From: an uncultured Paracoccaceae bacterium | GTDB lineage: Bacteria > Pseudomonadota > Alphaproteobacteria > Rhodobacterales > Rhodobacteraceae | Reading direction: 5' to 3' | DNA length: 64,000 nucleotides | Assembly (NCBI GenBank): GCA_947489325.1 | Contig: CANLDA010000012.1 | Coordinates: 48,617 to 112,616 of the forward strand | Shown: positions 1-7,675 of the stretch, in pieces | Position numbering within the stretch: the first letter of the stretch is position 1 | How the letters are laid out: the number at the start of each line of letters is the position of its first letter | Made by a program: the position numbers and the translations under genes | Notes under the pieces: model-generated | Told to the model about the DNA's origin: nothing | Seen by the model: the letters and a program-made list of their open reading frames with translations, nothing else | Databases searched by the model: none

Positions 1-1
1 C

Positions 2-121
2 GCCTCTGTCACATTCATCGCGGAACGTCCCGGTGTGCACTGGTTCTATTGCCAGTGGTTCTGTCACGCGCTCCACATGGAGATGCGCGGCCGGATGTTT
101 GTAGAACCTCGCGGGGCATAA
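2..121 (+). CDS. nosZ: Nitrous oxide reductase, C-terminal end (partial)
   Basis: This is the last 39 codons of the multicopper enzyme that reduces N2O to N2 in the periplasm; the rest lies left of the window. The visible tail contains the CuA-site signature [18 protein letters not shown], in which two cysteines three residues apart, a histidine and a methionine are known to ligate the binuclear CuA centre. The frame ends in TAA and the next gene, nosD, starts four bases later, as in other nosZDFYLX operons. The identification is strong because the motif is diagnostic and the following genes are all nos accessory genes. Confidence 0.93.
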   Translation, partial: ASVTFIAERPGVHWFYCQWFCHALHMEMRGRMFVEPRGA

Positions 122-125
122 TGTG

Positions 126-1385
126 ATGCGGTGGCTTTTGACAATTGGACTGCTCTTTTCTGCCTCTGTGTGCGCAGCGGCGGATTGGGATGTGCCCAAT
201 AGGGCTGGGGCCATCGCAGAAACTTTGGCGCAGGCGGCGGATGGTGACATCCTCTGGCTGCGCCCCGGTACTTATGCCGAAAACGTGGTACTTGACCGTC
301 GGGTAACGTTGGACGGTCAGGGCCATGCCACGATTGACGGGCAAGGGCAGGGCAGTGTGATCACTGTGACCGGCCCGAACATTGTGGTGCGCAACTTGAC
401 AGTTGTTGGATCAGGGTCATCCCATGACACAATCGACAGCGGGATCAGATTGACCAAAACTGCCCAAGCGCCGCATGTGCAGGGCAATGTATTGCTGGGC
501 AATCTTTATGGTGTGGATGTGCACGGCGCCCATGATGCGCGGGTTGTGGGCAACCAAATTGAAGGCCGCCTTGATCAACGGATGAATGATCGAGGCAATG
601 GAGTGTATGTTTGGAATGCGCCCGGAACTGTTGTTGAAAATAACAACATTCGGTTTGGCCGCGACGGCGTGTTTGTTAATTCAAGCCGTGAAAACATCTT
701 TCGCAACAATACTTTTCGCGATTTACGCTTTGCGGTGCATTACATGTATGCTGATAATTCCGAGGTGTCGGGCAATGTGTCGGTGGGCAACGATCTTGGC
801 TATGCGGTGATGTTTTCGACCAATGTTGTGGTCAAGAACAACATATCCGTTGATGATCGCGAACATGGCGTGATGCTGAATTATGCCAACAAAAGCACGA
901 TCACCGGAAACTATGTGCGCAACGCCAAGGAAAAGTGCACATTTCTGTATAATTCTCACAAGAACCAATTCTCGCAAAATTGGTTCGAGGGCTGCGGTAT
1001 TGGGATTCATTTCACGGCCGGCAGTCAGAACAATCGCATCGTGGAAAACGCCTTTGTCGGCAATCGCACGCAGGTGAAGTTCGTGTCCACCAAATGGCAC
1101 GAATGGTCCGAGGATGGGCGCGGCAATTACTGGTCTGACAACGCCGGGTTTGACGTGGATGGCGACGGGATTGCGGATGCCCCCTATCGCCCGAATGACA
1201 GCATGGACCACGTGTTATGGACACAGCCGGCCGCCAAATTGCTGCTGGGATCGCCTGCCGTGCAATTGGTGCGCTGGTCGCAATCGGCGTTTCCCGCGCT
1301 GCTGCCCGGTGGTGTGGTGGATTCCAATCCGATGATGGCCCCGATGCAACCCGATATAATGGAAAAGGTGCCTGACAATGGCTGA
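126..1385 (+). CDS. nosD: NosD, copper-site maturation protein of N2O reductase
   Basis: NosD is a periplasmic right-handed beta-helix protein that works with the NosFY ABC transporter to build the CuZ site of NosZ. The 419-residue product starts with a signal peptide ending near CAAADWDVP and then shows the repeated beta-helix (CASH) pattern: short turns such as NTIVVRN, GNLYGVDVH and NNNIRFGRDGVFV recur about every 22 residues to roughly residue 310. Length is normal for the family. ATG at 126 is preferred; a GTG at 123 is in frame directly before it. The stop overlaps the nosF start by 8 bases, so translation is probably coupled. Confidence 0.95.
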   Translation: MRWLLTIGLLFSASVCAAADWDVPNRAGAIAETLAQAADGDILWLRPGTYAENVVLDRRVTLDGQGHATIDGQGQGSVITVTGPNIVVRNLTVVGSGSSHDTIDSGIRLTKTAQAPHVQGNVLLGNLYGVDVHGAHDARVVGNQIEGRLDQRMNDRGNGVYVWNAPGTVVENNNIRFGRDGVFVNSSRENIFRNNTFRDLRFAVHYMYADNSEVSGNVSVGNDLGYAVMFSTNVVVKNNISVDDREHGVMLNYANKSTITGNYVRNAKEKCTFLYNSHKNQFSQNWFEGCGIGIHFTAGSQNNRIVENAFVGNRTQVKFVSTKWHEWSEDGRGNYWSDNAGFDVDGDGIADAPYRPNDSMDHVLWTQPAAKLLLGSPAVQLVRWSQSAFPALLPGGVVDSNPMMAPMQPDIMEKVPDNG

Positions 1386-2271
1386 CGCGCTGAAAATTTC
1401 CGCCCTGTGCAAGGATCGCGGTAAAACGCAAGTGTTGCATGATGTGTCCCTGACTGTCGCCGCCGGAGAGCGCGTGGCCCTGTTGGGACATAATGGTGCT
1501 GGCAAGACCACATTGGTTAAATCCATCTTGGGCCTGACCCCCATTCATGGGGGCAATATTCAGGTGGCAGGGGCGCGCCCCGGCAGCCGTCAGGCACGGG
1601 CCGCCACCGCCTTTTTGCCAGAGGCCATCAGCTTTCATCCTGCGCTGACCGGGCGTGAACAGTTGACGTTGTTTGCCCAACTTGCAGGCGCGCGTGAAAA
1701 TGTGGCGGATTTGCTGGCGCGTGTTGGTTTGTCTGATGCGCTGGATCGCCGGATTGGCACATATTCCAAAGGAATGCGGCAACGACTTGGGTTGGCGCAG
1801 GTCCTGCTGGGCAAGCCGTCGGTTGCCCTGCTGGACGAGCCAACCAGCGGTCTTGATCCGATTTCCAGGCAAGATTTGTATGCGATCATTGACGAGTTGG
1901 CAGCCAAAGGCACCGCAGTGTTGATCGCCAGCCACGCTCTGACCGAGGTTGAGGCGCGCACCGACAGGATCGCAATTATGCGCAAAGGACGCCTTGTGGC
2001 AGATGACACGCTAGAGGGGCTGAGCAAACAAGCCGGGCTGCCCACGCGGTTACGGGTGCGCGCAACGGGTCATGTGGACAGAGTGATGTCGGCCCTTGGT
2101 GGGCAACGGATCAATTGCGCTTCGGTTGAAATTCTGTGTGACCCTGCAGAAAAAATGGAACAGCTGCGCCGGATTGCGGCGATGGGGGACGCCGTGGCGG
2201 ATGTTGATATCACGCCGCCCGGTCTAGAAGATTTGTATCGTCACTTTGCCCAAGAGGAGACAGGAACATGA
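1378..2271 (+). CDS. nosF: NosF, ABC transporter ATPase
   Basis: This is the cytoplasmic ATPase that powers the NosDFY complex, which is thought to deliver sulfur or otherwise assist assembly of the tetranuclear copper-sulfide site of NosZ. The 297-residue sequence has Walker A (GHNGAGKTT, about residue 37), the ABC signature (YSKGMRQR, about 128), Walker B with its glutamate (VALLDEPTSGLD, about 148) and the switch histidine (ASHALTEVE, about 182). A C-terminal domain of about 90 residues follows. The gene overlaps nosD by 8 bases and nosY by 4 bases (ATGA), consistent with one operon. Confidence 0.96.
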   Translation: MADALKISALCKDRGKTQVLHDVSLTVAAGERVALLGHNGAGKTTLVKSILGLTPIHGGNIQVAGARPGSRQARAATAFLPEAISFHPALTGREQLTLFAQLAGARENVADLLARVGLSDALDRRIGTYSKGMRQRLGLAQVLLGKPSVALLDEPTSGLDPISRQDLYAIIDELAAKGTAVLIASHALTEVEARTDRIAIMRKGRLVADDTLEGLSKQAGLPTRLRVRATGHVDRVMSALGGQRINCASVEILCDPAEKMEQLRRIAAMGDAVADVDITPPGLEDLYRHFAQEETGT

Positions 2272-3089
2272 TGCGCGTCATTGCCCTTGCCCGTACCGAA
2301 CTGCGCATTTTACAGCGCAATCGTTGGCTATTTATGGCCACCTTTATTATGGTGATGTTTGCCCTTGCTCTGACATTCGCAGGCAGCGCACCCTCTGGCA
2401 ACTTGGGCGTGGATATGCTGACTGTGTCGGTTGCGTCGATGACCACCTTATCTGTGTATCTTGCGCCGCTATTGGCGCTGATGATTTCCTTTGATGCCAT
2501 CGTCGGAGACAGTGATCGCGGCAGTCTGGGATTGTTGCTGACGTATCCAGCTGGACGAGCGGAGCTATTGGCAGGCAAATTCCTTGCCCATTTGATGGCG
2601 TTGGTGATCGCGATGTCCATTGGGTTTGGCACCGCCGGAGTGGTGGCAGCAGGGTTTGGCGGGGCAGGGCCCGAGAGCCTTGTGGCGTTGGTGCGCCTGA
2701 TTTTGACGTCGATCTTGTTGGGCGCTGTGTTTCTAAGCTTGGGATATCTGATGTCTTCTTTGGCCAACAGCGCCACGGCGGCCGCTGGCATGTCAGCCGC
2801 CCTTTGGTTGGTTTTTGTCGTGTTGTTTGACTTGGGTCTGTTGGGGGCCGTGGTGTTGGATGCAGGTGGCGTTTTCACCAGCCATATCTTCCCGTGGCTG
2901 ATGGTCGCGAACCCCGCCGATGCATTTCGGGTCTGGAACGTGGCTGCATCCGAAGGCGTGGCGTTAAGCAACGGAATGACTGGCGCGGCACAGGCCTTGC
3001 CCGGATGGGCCGCACCTTTGTCGCTGTTGGCGTGGCCGGTTCTGGGATTTCTTGCGGCTTGTGTCGCCTTTCGGAGGATCGAACCATGA
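2268..3089 (+). CDS. nosY: NosY, ABC transporter permease
   Basis: Integral membrane partner of NosF. The 273-residue product has about six hydrophobic segments, beginning with WLFMATFIMVMFALALTF near residue 20 and ending with a helix containing LLAWPVLGFLAACVAF. It belongs to the ABC-2 type permease family. The start overlaps the nosF stop as ATGA with an upstream AGAGGAGA ribosome site. The stop overlaps the nosL start, again as ATGA, so nosD-nosF-nosY-nosL-nosX reads as a tightly coupled unit. Nothing unusual is seen in length or motif content. Confidence 0.95.
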   Translation: MMRVIALARTELRILQRNRWLFMATFIMVMFALALTFAGSAPSGNLGVDMLTVSVASMTTLSVYLAPLLALMISFDAIVGDSDRGSLGLLLTYPAGRAELLAGKFLAHLMALVIAMSIGFGTAGVVAAGFGGAGPESLVALVRLILTSILLGAVFLSLGYLMSSLANSATAAAGMSAALWLVFVVLFDLGLLGAVVLDAGGVFTSHIFPWLMVANPADAFRVWNVAASEGVALSNGMTGAAQALPGWAAPLSLLAWPVLGFLAACVAFRRIEP

Positions 3090-3610
3090 GACGTATCAGC
3101 ATTATCATGGTGGCCTGTCTTGGTTTGATCGCCTGTAAAGAAGAGACCACCAAGGCGCCGCCACCCCCCAGTGATCTGACCGAAGTATCGCTGAGTTATT
3201 TTTGCCAGATGAGCATCGCCGAACATGGTGGTCCCAAGGGGCAGGTGCATTTGAAAGGCTATCCTGCGCCGCTTTTCTTTGCGCAGGTGCGTGATTTGGT
3301 GGCCTACCTCAAAAGCCCTGAACGCGAGGCAGACATTGTCGCAATCTATGTCAGCGACATGGGTGTTGCTGAAAACTGGGACAACCCCGGCATTTCCAAT
3401 TGGATTCAAGCGGATCAGGCCCTGTTCGTAGTGGGCGCAGGGGTGTCCGGTGGTATGGGGGCACCAGAGATCGTGCCCTTCGCCACACAGGATGCCGCAC
3501 AAATCTTTATCGCCCAATATGGTGGGCAAAGCCTGTCCTTGGATATGATTCCCGATGCCGCTGTATTCGGTCCAATCGACATTGACCAATTGCTGGAGGT
3601 TCCATCATGA
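3086..3610 (+). CDS. nosL: NosL, copper-chaperone lipoprotein
   Basis: Outer-membrane-directed lipoprotein that donates Cu(I) during maturation of NosZ. The 174-residue product starts with a short signal sequence and a lipobox LIAC with Cys17 as the lipidation site. The family Cu-binding CxM is present as FCQM (Cys40, Met42). I chose ATG 3086 because it overlaps the nosY stop and puts the lipobox at the right distance, although the reading frame stays open upstream to 2894. The tail of the gene overlaps the nosX start by 4 bases. Confidence 0.94.
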   Translation: MRRISIIMVACLGLIACKEETTKAPPPPSDLTEVSLSYFCQMSIAEHGGPKGQVHLKGYPAPLFFAQVRDLVAYLKSPEREADIVAIYVSDMGVAENWDNPGISNWIQADQALFVVGAGVSGGMGAPEIVPFATQDAAQIFIAQYGGQSLSLDMIPDAAVFGPIDIDQLLEVPS

Positions 3611-4512
3611 GCACCCTGACACGTCGTCGGTTTTTGGCCATCGCTGCAACAGCCGTTGCCAGCCCGTCCTTGGCTGGACCGTCCCCGATAGCAACGTGGA
3701 AAGGTCGCGCACTTGGCGCGCAGGCCTCTATGCAGCTTTGCGGGGTTTCGGCATCTGATGCCATGCCCATCTTCATGGCAGTTGAACAGGAGCTTGCCCG
3801 GCTTGAAGCTATTTTCAGCCTGTATCGGCAAGACTCTGAAATAAGCCGCCTCAATCGAGATGGTATGCTGACCGCCCCATCTCCGGATTTTCTATCGGTG
3901 CTTAGTGTGTCTTCTGCATTGCATGAGGCCACTGGCGGGGCATTTGATCCGACAATCCAACCTTTGTGGCGGGCCATCGCCCATGGTGCCTCGATCAAAG
4001 ATCAAACCCGCGCAAAACGCTTGGTTGGCTGGGAACGTTTGCAATTTGATGCCCAAAGGATTGCGTTCAAATCAGGCATGGGTGGTATTACCCTGAATGG
4101 CATTGCACAGGGGGCGATTACAGATCGGATCGCCGCGTTGTTGCAGGGGTTTGGGCTGCGTGATGTGTTGGTGGATATGGGAGAAATCTCTGCCCGTGGG
4201 AGGAATGCACAAGGCACACCTTGGTCTGTGGGTATCGTAGATGCCAAACGTGATGTCGTGCAACGTGTGCATCTTCAGGATCGCGCGATTGCGACGTCTG
4301 CCCCAATGGCAACACGGTTTGGTTCTGCGCCGCAATTCCCACATATCTTTGGGACGATGGGTGAATTCCCGACACGGGCGCTGGTGACGGTTTCCGCACC
4401 CACGGCCACCTTGGCGGATGGCTTGTCTACGGCATTGTGTCTTGTTCCTTCTCATCAAAGCGACGATGTGTTGCGCAGTTTCAAAGGAGCAGCCCTTGAA
4501 GTGGCGCTTTGA
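3607..4512 (+). CDS. nosX: NosX, periplasmic FAD:protein FMN transferase
   Basis: ApbE-family enzyme that covalently attaches FMN, from FAD, to a threonine of the membrane electron donor NosR. The N-terminus carries a twin-arginine signal (LTRRRFLAIAATAVASPSLAG), so export in folded form is expected. The family core is visible in DPTIQPLW and NGIAQGAITDRI and in the LVDMGEISARG segment. Length (301 aa) is normal. It is the last gene of the nos operon in the window; nosR, its substrate, should lie to the left beyond nosZ. A convergent gene ends 50 bases downstream. Confidence 0.94.
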   Translation: MSTLTRRRFLAIAATAVASPSLAGPSPIATWKGRALGAQASMQLCGVSASDAMPIFMAVEQELARLEAIFSLYRQDSEISRLNRDGMLTAPSPDFLSVLSVSSALHEATGGAFDPTIQPLWRAIAHGASIKDQTRAKRLVGWERLQFDAQRIAFKSGMGGITLNGIAQGAITDRIAALLQGFGLRDVLVDMGEISARGRNAQGTPWSVGIVDAKRDVVQRVHLQDRAIATSAPMATRFGSAPQFPHIFGTMGEFPTRALVTVSAPTATLADGLSTALCLVPSHQSDDVLRSFKGAALEVAL

Positions 4513-4562
4513 TCCACTGCCTTTGTGAGTTGATTTTTGTGTTATTAAAGAAGGCGATGATC

Positions 4563-5906
4563 CTATACCGCGTCTGTACACAACTTCATAAGTTGGCGCA
4601 GCTCGGACACGCTCAGGCTGTCAAATCGGCCGGATAAGTTTTCTATTTCTGAAGCACGCGCTTGGCCCAGAACCGGCTCAGCCAGCATATGGAATTTGTC
4701 CGAAATCTGTTGATCACTCAGTGGCATGTCCACATCTCCGCGGGCTGATCGTGGTGCATCTTCGATCCGGCGGCCATCTGTCAAAATTAGGCTAACCTGT
4801 GCCCAACGTTTGTCGGTGCTGATACGGGTCATTTCGTCGTCGTCAATCAGAACCGTCGCCCGGCTGACGCGCAGGATATCCGCGTCTTGTAACGCTTCAT
4901 CTGTCAGTTCTGACACGCCGACCTGACCACGCACAATCATGGCGGCCACCGGAAATGCAATGGCATAGGCGAACTCGTCCTGAGTTTGTGGTGCGTGTCC
5001 AGCAAGGCGTGTGGCATAGTGAAAGGTCTTGATTTCAACAGAGGCAATTTGGCTGTGGTGCAGATCATTGTCGCGCATCATGTCATGCACAGCATCCACC
5101 GAAGGATGTGCCCAGCGACAACATGGATAGGCCTTGTAATGGGTGGAATCCACGGTGCGCCATGCCTGACCCAAATCAGCCCAGAACTCTGCCCCTTCCT
5201 TGCCTTCACATGTTAGGGCCGGGGCACCTGTAAATCCCTCCATTGCAAGATAGGCCGCCGTAACGCCGCTGGGTGCGCCCCACCCAACGCCATCCCGCAC
5301 CATGCTGGGATGATCAATGCAGCGCATCATCTGGCTGCGCGGTCCGTGATACTCCCCAATGCCTGCGGCCTGTCTGATTTGCTCAGATGTTCCCCCCAGC
5401 AAACACGCGCCTGCGGCCGCAACACCAACAGCGGTCCATGCGCCAGATGTGTGATAATCGGCGCAGGTTGCGTGCTGCACAAGCCCCGCGCGATAAGACA
5501 CTTCATAGGCCACGGCCAGCAGCTCGGCGAAGCGCTTGCCGTCAATATCTTGATTGCTGGCTTGCACCATTGCGATCAAAGCTGGAAAGATGGCTGACCC
5601 CGCGTGCCCTTTACAAGGTGTCACCCCATCGTGGGCATCAATGCTGTCAATCGTAAACGCCCCAGCCATCGCAGCCCCAACAGGACTGACCCCGCGGCCA
5701 CCCATCAACATGGACGCAGATCCAGTGGTCCCACCCCCAAAAATCATCGGTGCCACGCGGCGTGCGATCTCAGACATTGGTGTAGTAGATCCAACAGCGG
5801 CTACACCCATGGTGTCGGTGAAGCTGCGTCGCAACGTCCACAACACATCCTGTGGCAGAGCGTCATATCGTAAGGTGGCGGCAAATTCGCAAAATTTCGG
5901 GGGCAT
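4563..5906 (-). CDS. MmgE/PrpD family protein
   Basis: The family contains 2-methylcitrate dehydratase (PrpD), cis-aconitate decarboxylase and many uncharacterised dehydratase-like proteins. The 447-residue product shows the family pattern: an N-terminal all-helical part with FTDTMGVAAVGS, then DAHDGVTPCKGHAGSAIFPALIAM near residue 105, and WRTVDSTHYKAYPCCRWAHPSVDA about residue 245, typical of the domain boundary. The substrate cannot be told from sequence. There is no prpB/prpC neighbour, so a propionate role is not supported here. It is transcribed away from the sox genes and converges on nosX. The start ATG at 5906 is preceded by a weak AGGT. Confidence 0.85.
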   Translation of the reverse strand: MPPKFCEFAATLRYDALPQDVLWTLRRSFTDTMGVAAVGSTTPMSEIARRVAPMIFGGGTTGSASMLMGGRGVSPVGAAMAGAFTIDSIDAHDGVTPCKGHAGSAIFPALIAMVQASNQDIDGKRFAELLAVAYEVSYRAGLVQHATCADYHTSGAWTAVGVAAAGACLLGGTSEQIRQAAGIGEYHGPRSQMMRCIDHPSMVRDGVGWGAPSGVTAAYLAMEGFTGAPALTCEGKEGAEFWADLGQAWRTVDSTHYKAYPCCRWAHPSVDAVHDMMRDNDLHHSQIASVEIKTFHYATRLAGHAPQTQDEFAYAIAFPVAAMIVRGQVGVSELTDEALQDADILRVSRATVLIDDDEMTRISTDKRWAQVSLILTDGRRIEDAPRSARGDVDMPLSDQQISDKFHMLAEPVLGQARASEIENLSGRFDSLSVSELRQLMKLCTDAV

Positions 5907-6042
5907 TTGTGACCTACTTTAGCTTTCCAATAAAACGCATTCAAAATGCTGCGGTCACTGTGTCTGTGAAAAAGTCATCTGAGAAGGCAAAAAAGAAAGT
6001 ATCGGATCATTTTTTGCGAAGAGGATATTTTTCGATCAAGTC

Positions 6043-6064
6043 CGACATCTGCATAAAGATGTCG
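6043..6064. promoter_or_regulatory. Inverted repeat in the soxB leader
   Basis: CGACATCT and AGATGTCG form a perfect 8-base inverted repeat around a 6-base loop, about 60 bases before the soxB start. It could be an operator or an RNA hairpin in the 5' leader. No T-run follows, so it is not a standard terminator. The rest of 5907-6123 is AT-rich with A-tracts and shows no gene. Confidence 0.45.
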
Positions 6065-6123
6065 CATTTGAGAGTATCAATCGCTTGCAAAATCGGAGAC
6101 CCTTTAAAAAAGAGGTCCGATTC

Positions 6124-7374
6124 ATGCGTTATTCTGGATTCAAAGTAATCAGAGAGGCCCTGCGTGGCCATAAAGGGTGGGGGCCAGCATGGCGCGACCC
6201 AGAACCCAAATCCCATTACGACATCATCATCATCGGTGGTGGCGGCCACGGTCTGGCAACAGCCCACTATCTTGCCAAGATTTATGGTCAACGCAATGTC
6301 GCGGTGATTGAAAAAGGTTGGATCGGTGGCGGCAACGTCGGTCGAAATACGACGATCATACGTTCCAACTATTTGTTGGACGGAAACGAGCCGTTTTACG
6401 AATTCTCGCTGAAATTGTGGGAAGGTCTGGAGCAGGACCTGAACTATAACGCGATGGTCAGCCAGCGCGGTATCATGAACCTGATCCATTCGGATGCGCA
6501 GCGCGATGCCTTTACACGTCGCGGCAACGCAATGATCCTGAATGGTGCAGACGCAGAACTGCTGGACGAGGCGCAAATTCGTGCGGAATACCCGTTCCTG
6601 AATTTCAATGATGCGCGGTTCCCGATCAAAGGCGGCCTTGCCCAGCGTCGCGGCGGCACAGTACGCCACGATGCGGTTGCGTGGGGATATGCGCGTGGTG
6701 CGGATCAGAACGGTGTCGACATCATCCAAAATTGCGAAGTCACGGGCTTTCGCATTGAGGACGGCAAATGTCTGGGTGTAGAAACATCCAAAGGCTTTAT
6801 CGGCGCGAACAAAGTGGGCTGTGCGGTTGCCGGCAACTCTGGTCGTATGATGAGCAAGGCAGGCATGCGTCTACCCATCGAAAGCCACGTCTTGCAGGCG
6901 TTTGTGTCCGAGGGCCTAAAGCCGGTTCTGCCAGGTGTTATCACCTTTGGCGCAGGGCATTTTTACGTCAGCCAATCAGACAAAGGCGGTCTTGTATTTG
7001 GGGGCGATTTGGACGGCTATAACACCTATGCACAACGCGGCAACCTGCCCGTGGTTGAAGACGTTTGCGAGGGCGGCATGGGCCTGATGCCAATGATTGG
7101 TCGTGCGCGTTTGTTGCGGATGTGGGGTGGTATTATGGATATGTCGATGGACGGATCACCCATTATCGACCGCACCCATGTAGATGGCCTCTATTTCAAT
7201 GGCGGCTGGTGTTACGGCGGGTTCAAGGCGACCCCGGCGTCGGGCTATTGCTTTGCACACCTTCTGGCCAACGATGCACCGCACCCGGTGGCTACGGCAT
7301 ATCGGTTTGACCGCTTTGATAAAGGGCGAATGATCGACGAAAAAGGCATGGGCAATCAGCCCAACTTGCATTGA
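6124..7374 (+). CDS. soxB: Sarcosine oxidase beta subunit
   Basis: FAD/FMN-binding subunit of heterotetrameric sarcosine oxidase, which demethylates N-methylglycine to glycine and passes the methyl carbon to tetrahydrofolate. The 416-residue product has the dinucleotide-binding motif DIIIIGGGGHGLATAHYL (about 33-50), VIEKGWIGGGNVGRNTTIIR (61-80), and RRGGTVRHDAVAWGY with His182 in the place of the histidine known to carry covalent FMN. ATG 6124 was chosen because it gives the usual length and has an AGAGG ribosome site; the frame is open further upstream to 6085. It is first of the soxBDAG operon. The substrate may be another N-methyl amino acid, since Roseobacters often hold several paralogous sox sets. 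Confidence 0.9.
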   Translation: MRYSGFKVIREALRGHKGWGPAWRDPEPKSHYDIIIIGGGGHGLATAHYLAKIYGQRNVAVIEKGWIGGGNVGRNTTIIRSNYLLDGNEPFYEFSLKLWEGLEQDLNYNAMVSQRGIMNLIHSDAQRDAFTRRGNAMILNGADAELLDEAQIRAEYPFLNFNDARFPIKGGLAQRRGGTVRHDAVAWGYARGADQNGVDIIQNCEVTGFRIEDGKCLGVETSKGFIGANKVGCAVAGNSGRMMSKAGMRLPIESHVLQAFVSEGLKPVLPGVITFGAGHFYVSQSDKGGLVFGGDLDGYNTYAQRGNLPVVEDVCEGGMGLMPMIGRARLLRMWGGIMDMSMDGSPIIDRTHVDGLYFNGGWCYGGFKATPASGYCFAHLLANDAPHPVATAYRFDRFDKGRMIDEKGMGNQPNLH

Positions 7375-7387
7375 GGAGGCTCGGAAT

Positions 7388-7675
7388 ATGATTATCAATC
7401 ACCCACTTCTTGGCCCTCGCGATAGTGCCGAATTTGTTTATCTGGGCGACGCCACGTTGATTGACCGGCCTGACTGGCAATCCGAAACCGCGCTGAAAGA
7501 TTTTAGCGATTACGCCTATTTGCGGGACAACCCGGCAGGCGAACACCGCGAGTTGTGGTTTCACGAAGGCGGCGACCGCTCTTGGTTGGTCGTGACCCGC
7601 AACACCCTTACCCATGAAATTTCCAAGGTAGAGCTGGCCCGCGATGTGGCCCGCGCCCGGGGGCGCAGCAAATGA
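7388..7675 (+). CDS. soxD: Sarcosine oxidase delta subunit, cysteine-free variant
   Basis: Small subunit of the heterotetrameric enzyme, 95 residues, placed between soxB and soxA as expected. The family core HRELWFHEGGDRSWLVVTRNT is recognisable. Known delta subunits bind zinc through three cysteines (near positions 6, 9 and 63) and a histidine (near 59). Here the protein contains no cysteine at all: position 6 is Pro, 9 is Gly, 63 is Asp, while His59 remains. The zinc site is therefore very probably lost. A good AGGAGG ribosome site precedes ATG 7388, and the stop overlaps soxA by 4 bases. Confidence 0.85.
   Translation: MIINHPLLGPRDSAEFVYLGDATLIDRPDWQSETALKDFSDYAYLRDNPAGEHRELWFHEGGDRSWLVVTRNTLTHEISKVELARDVARARGRSK

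Noticed and set aside
1012..1935. A 307-codon minus-strand open frame across nosD and nosF
   Set aside because: Antisense to conserved NosD/NosF sequence; no ribosome site and no family resemblance.
2210..3589. A 459-codon open frame on the minus strand across nosY and nosL
   Set aside because: It is antisense to clearly identified nos genes, has no recognisable domain and an amino-acid make-up typical of a reverse-strand shadow.
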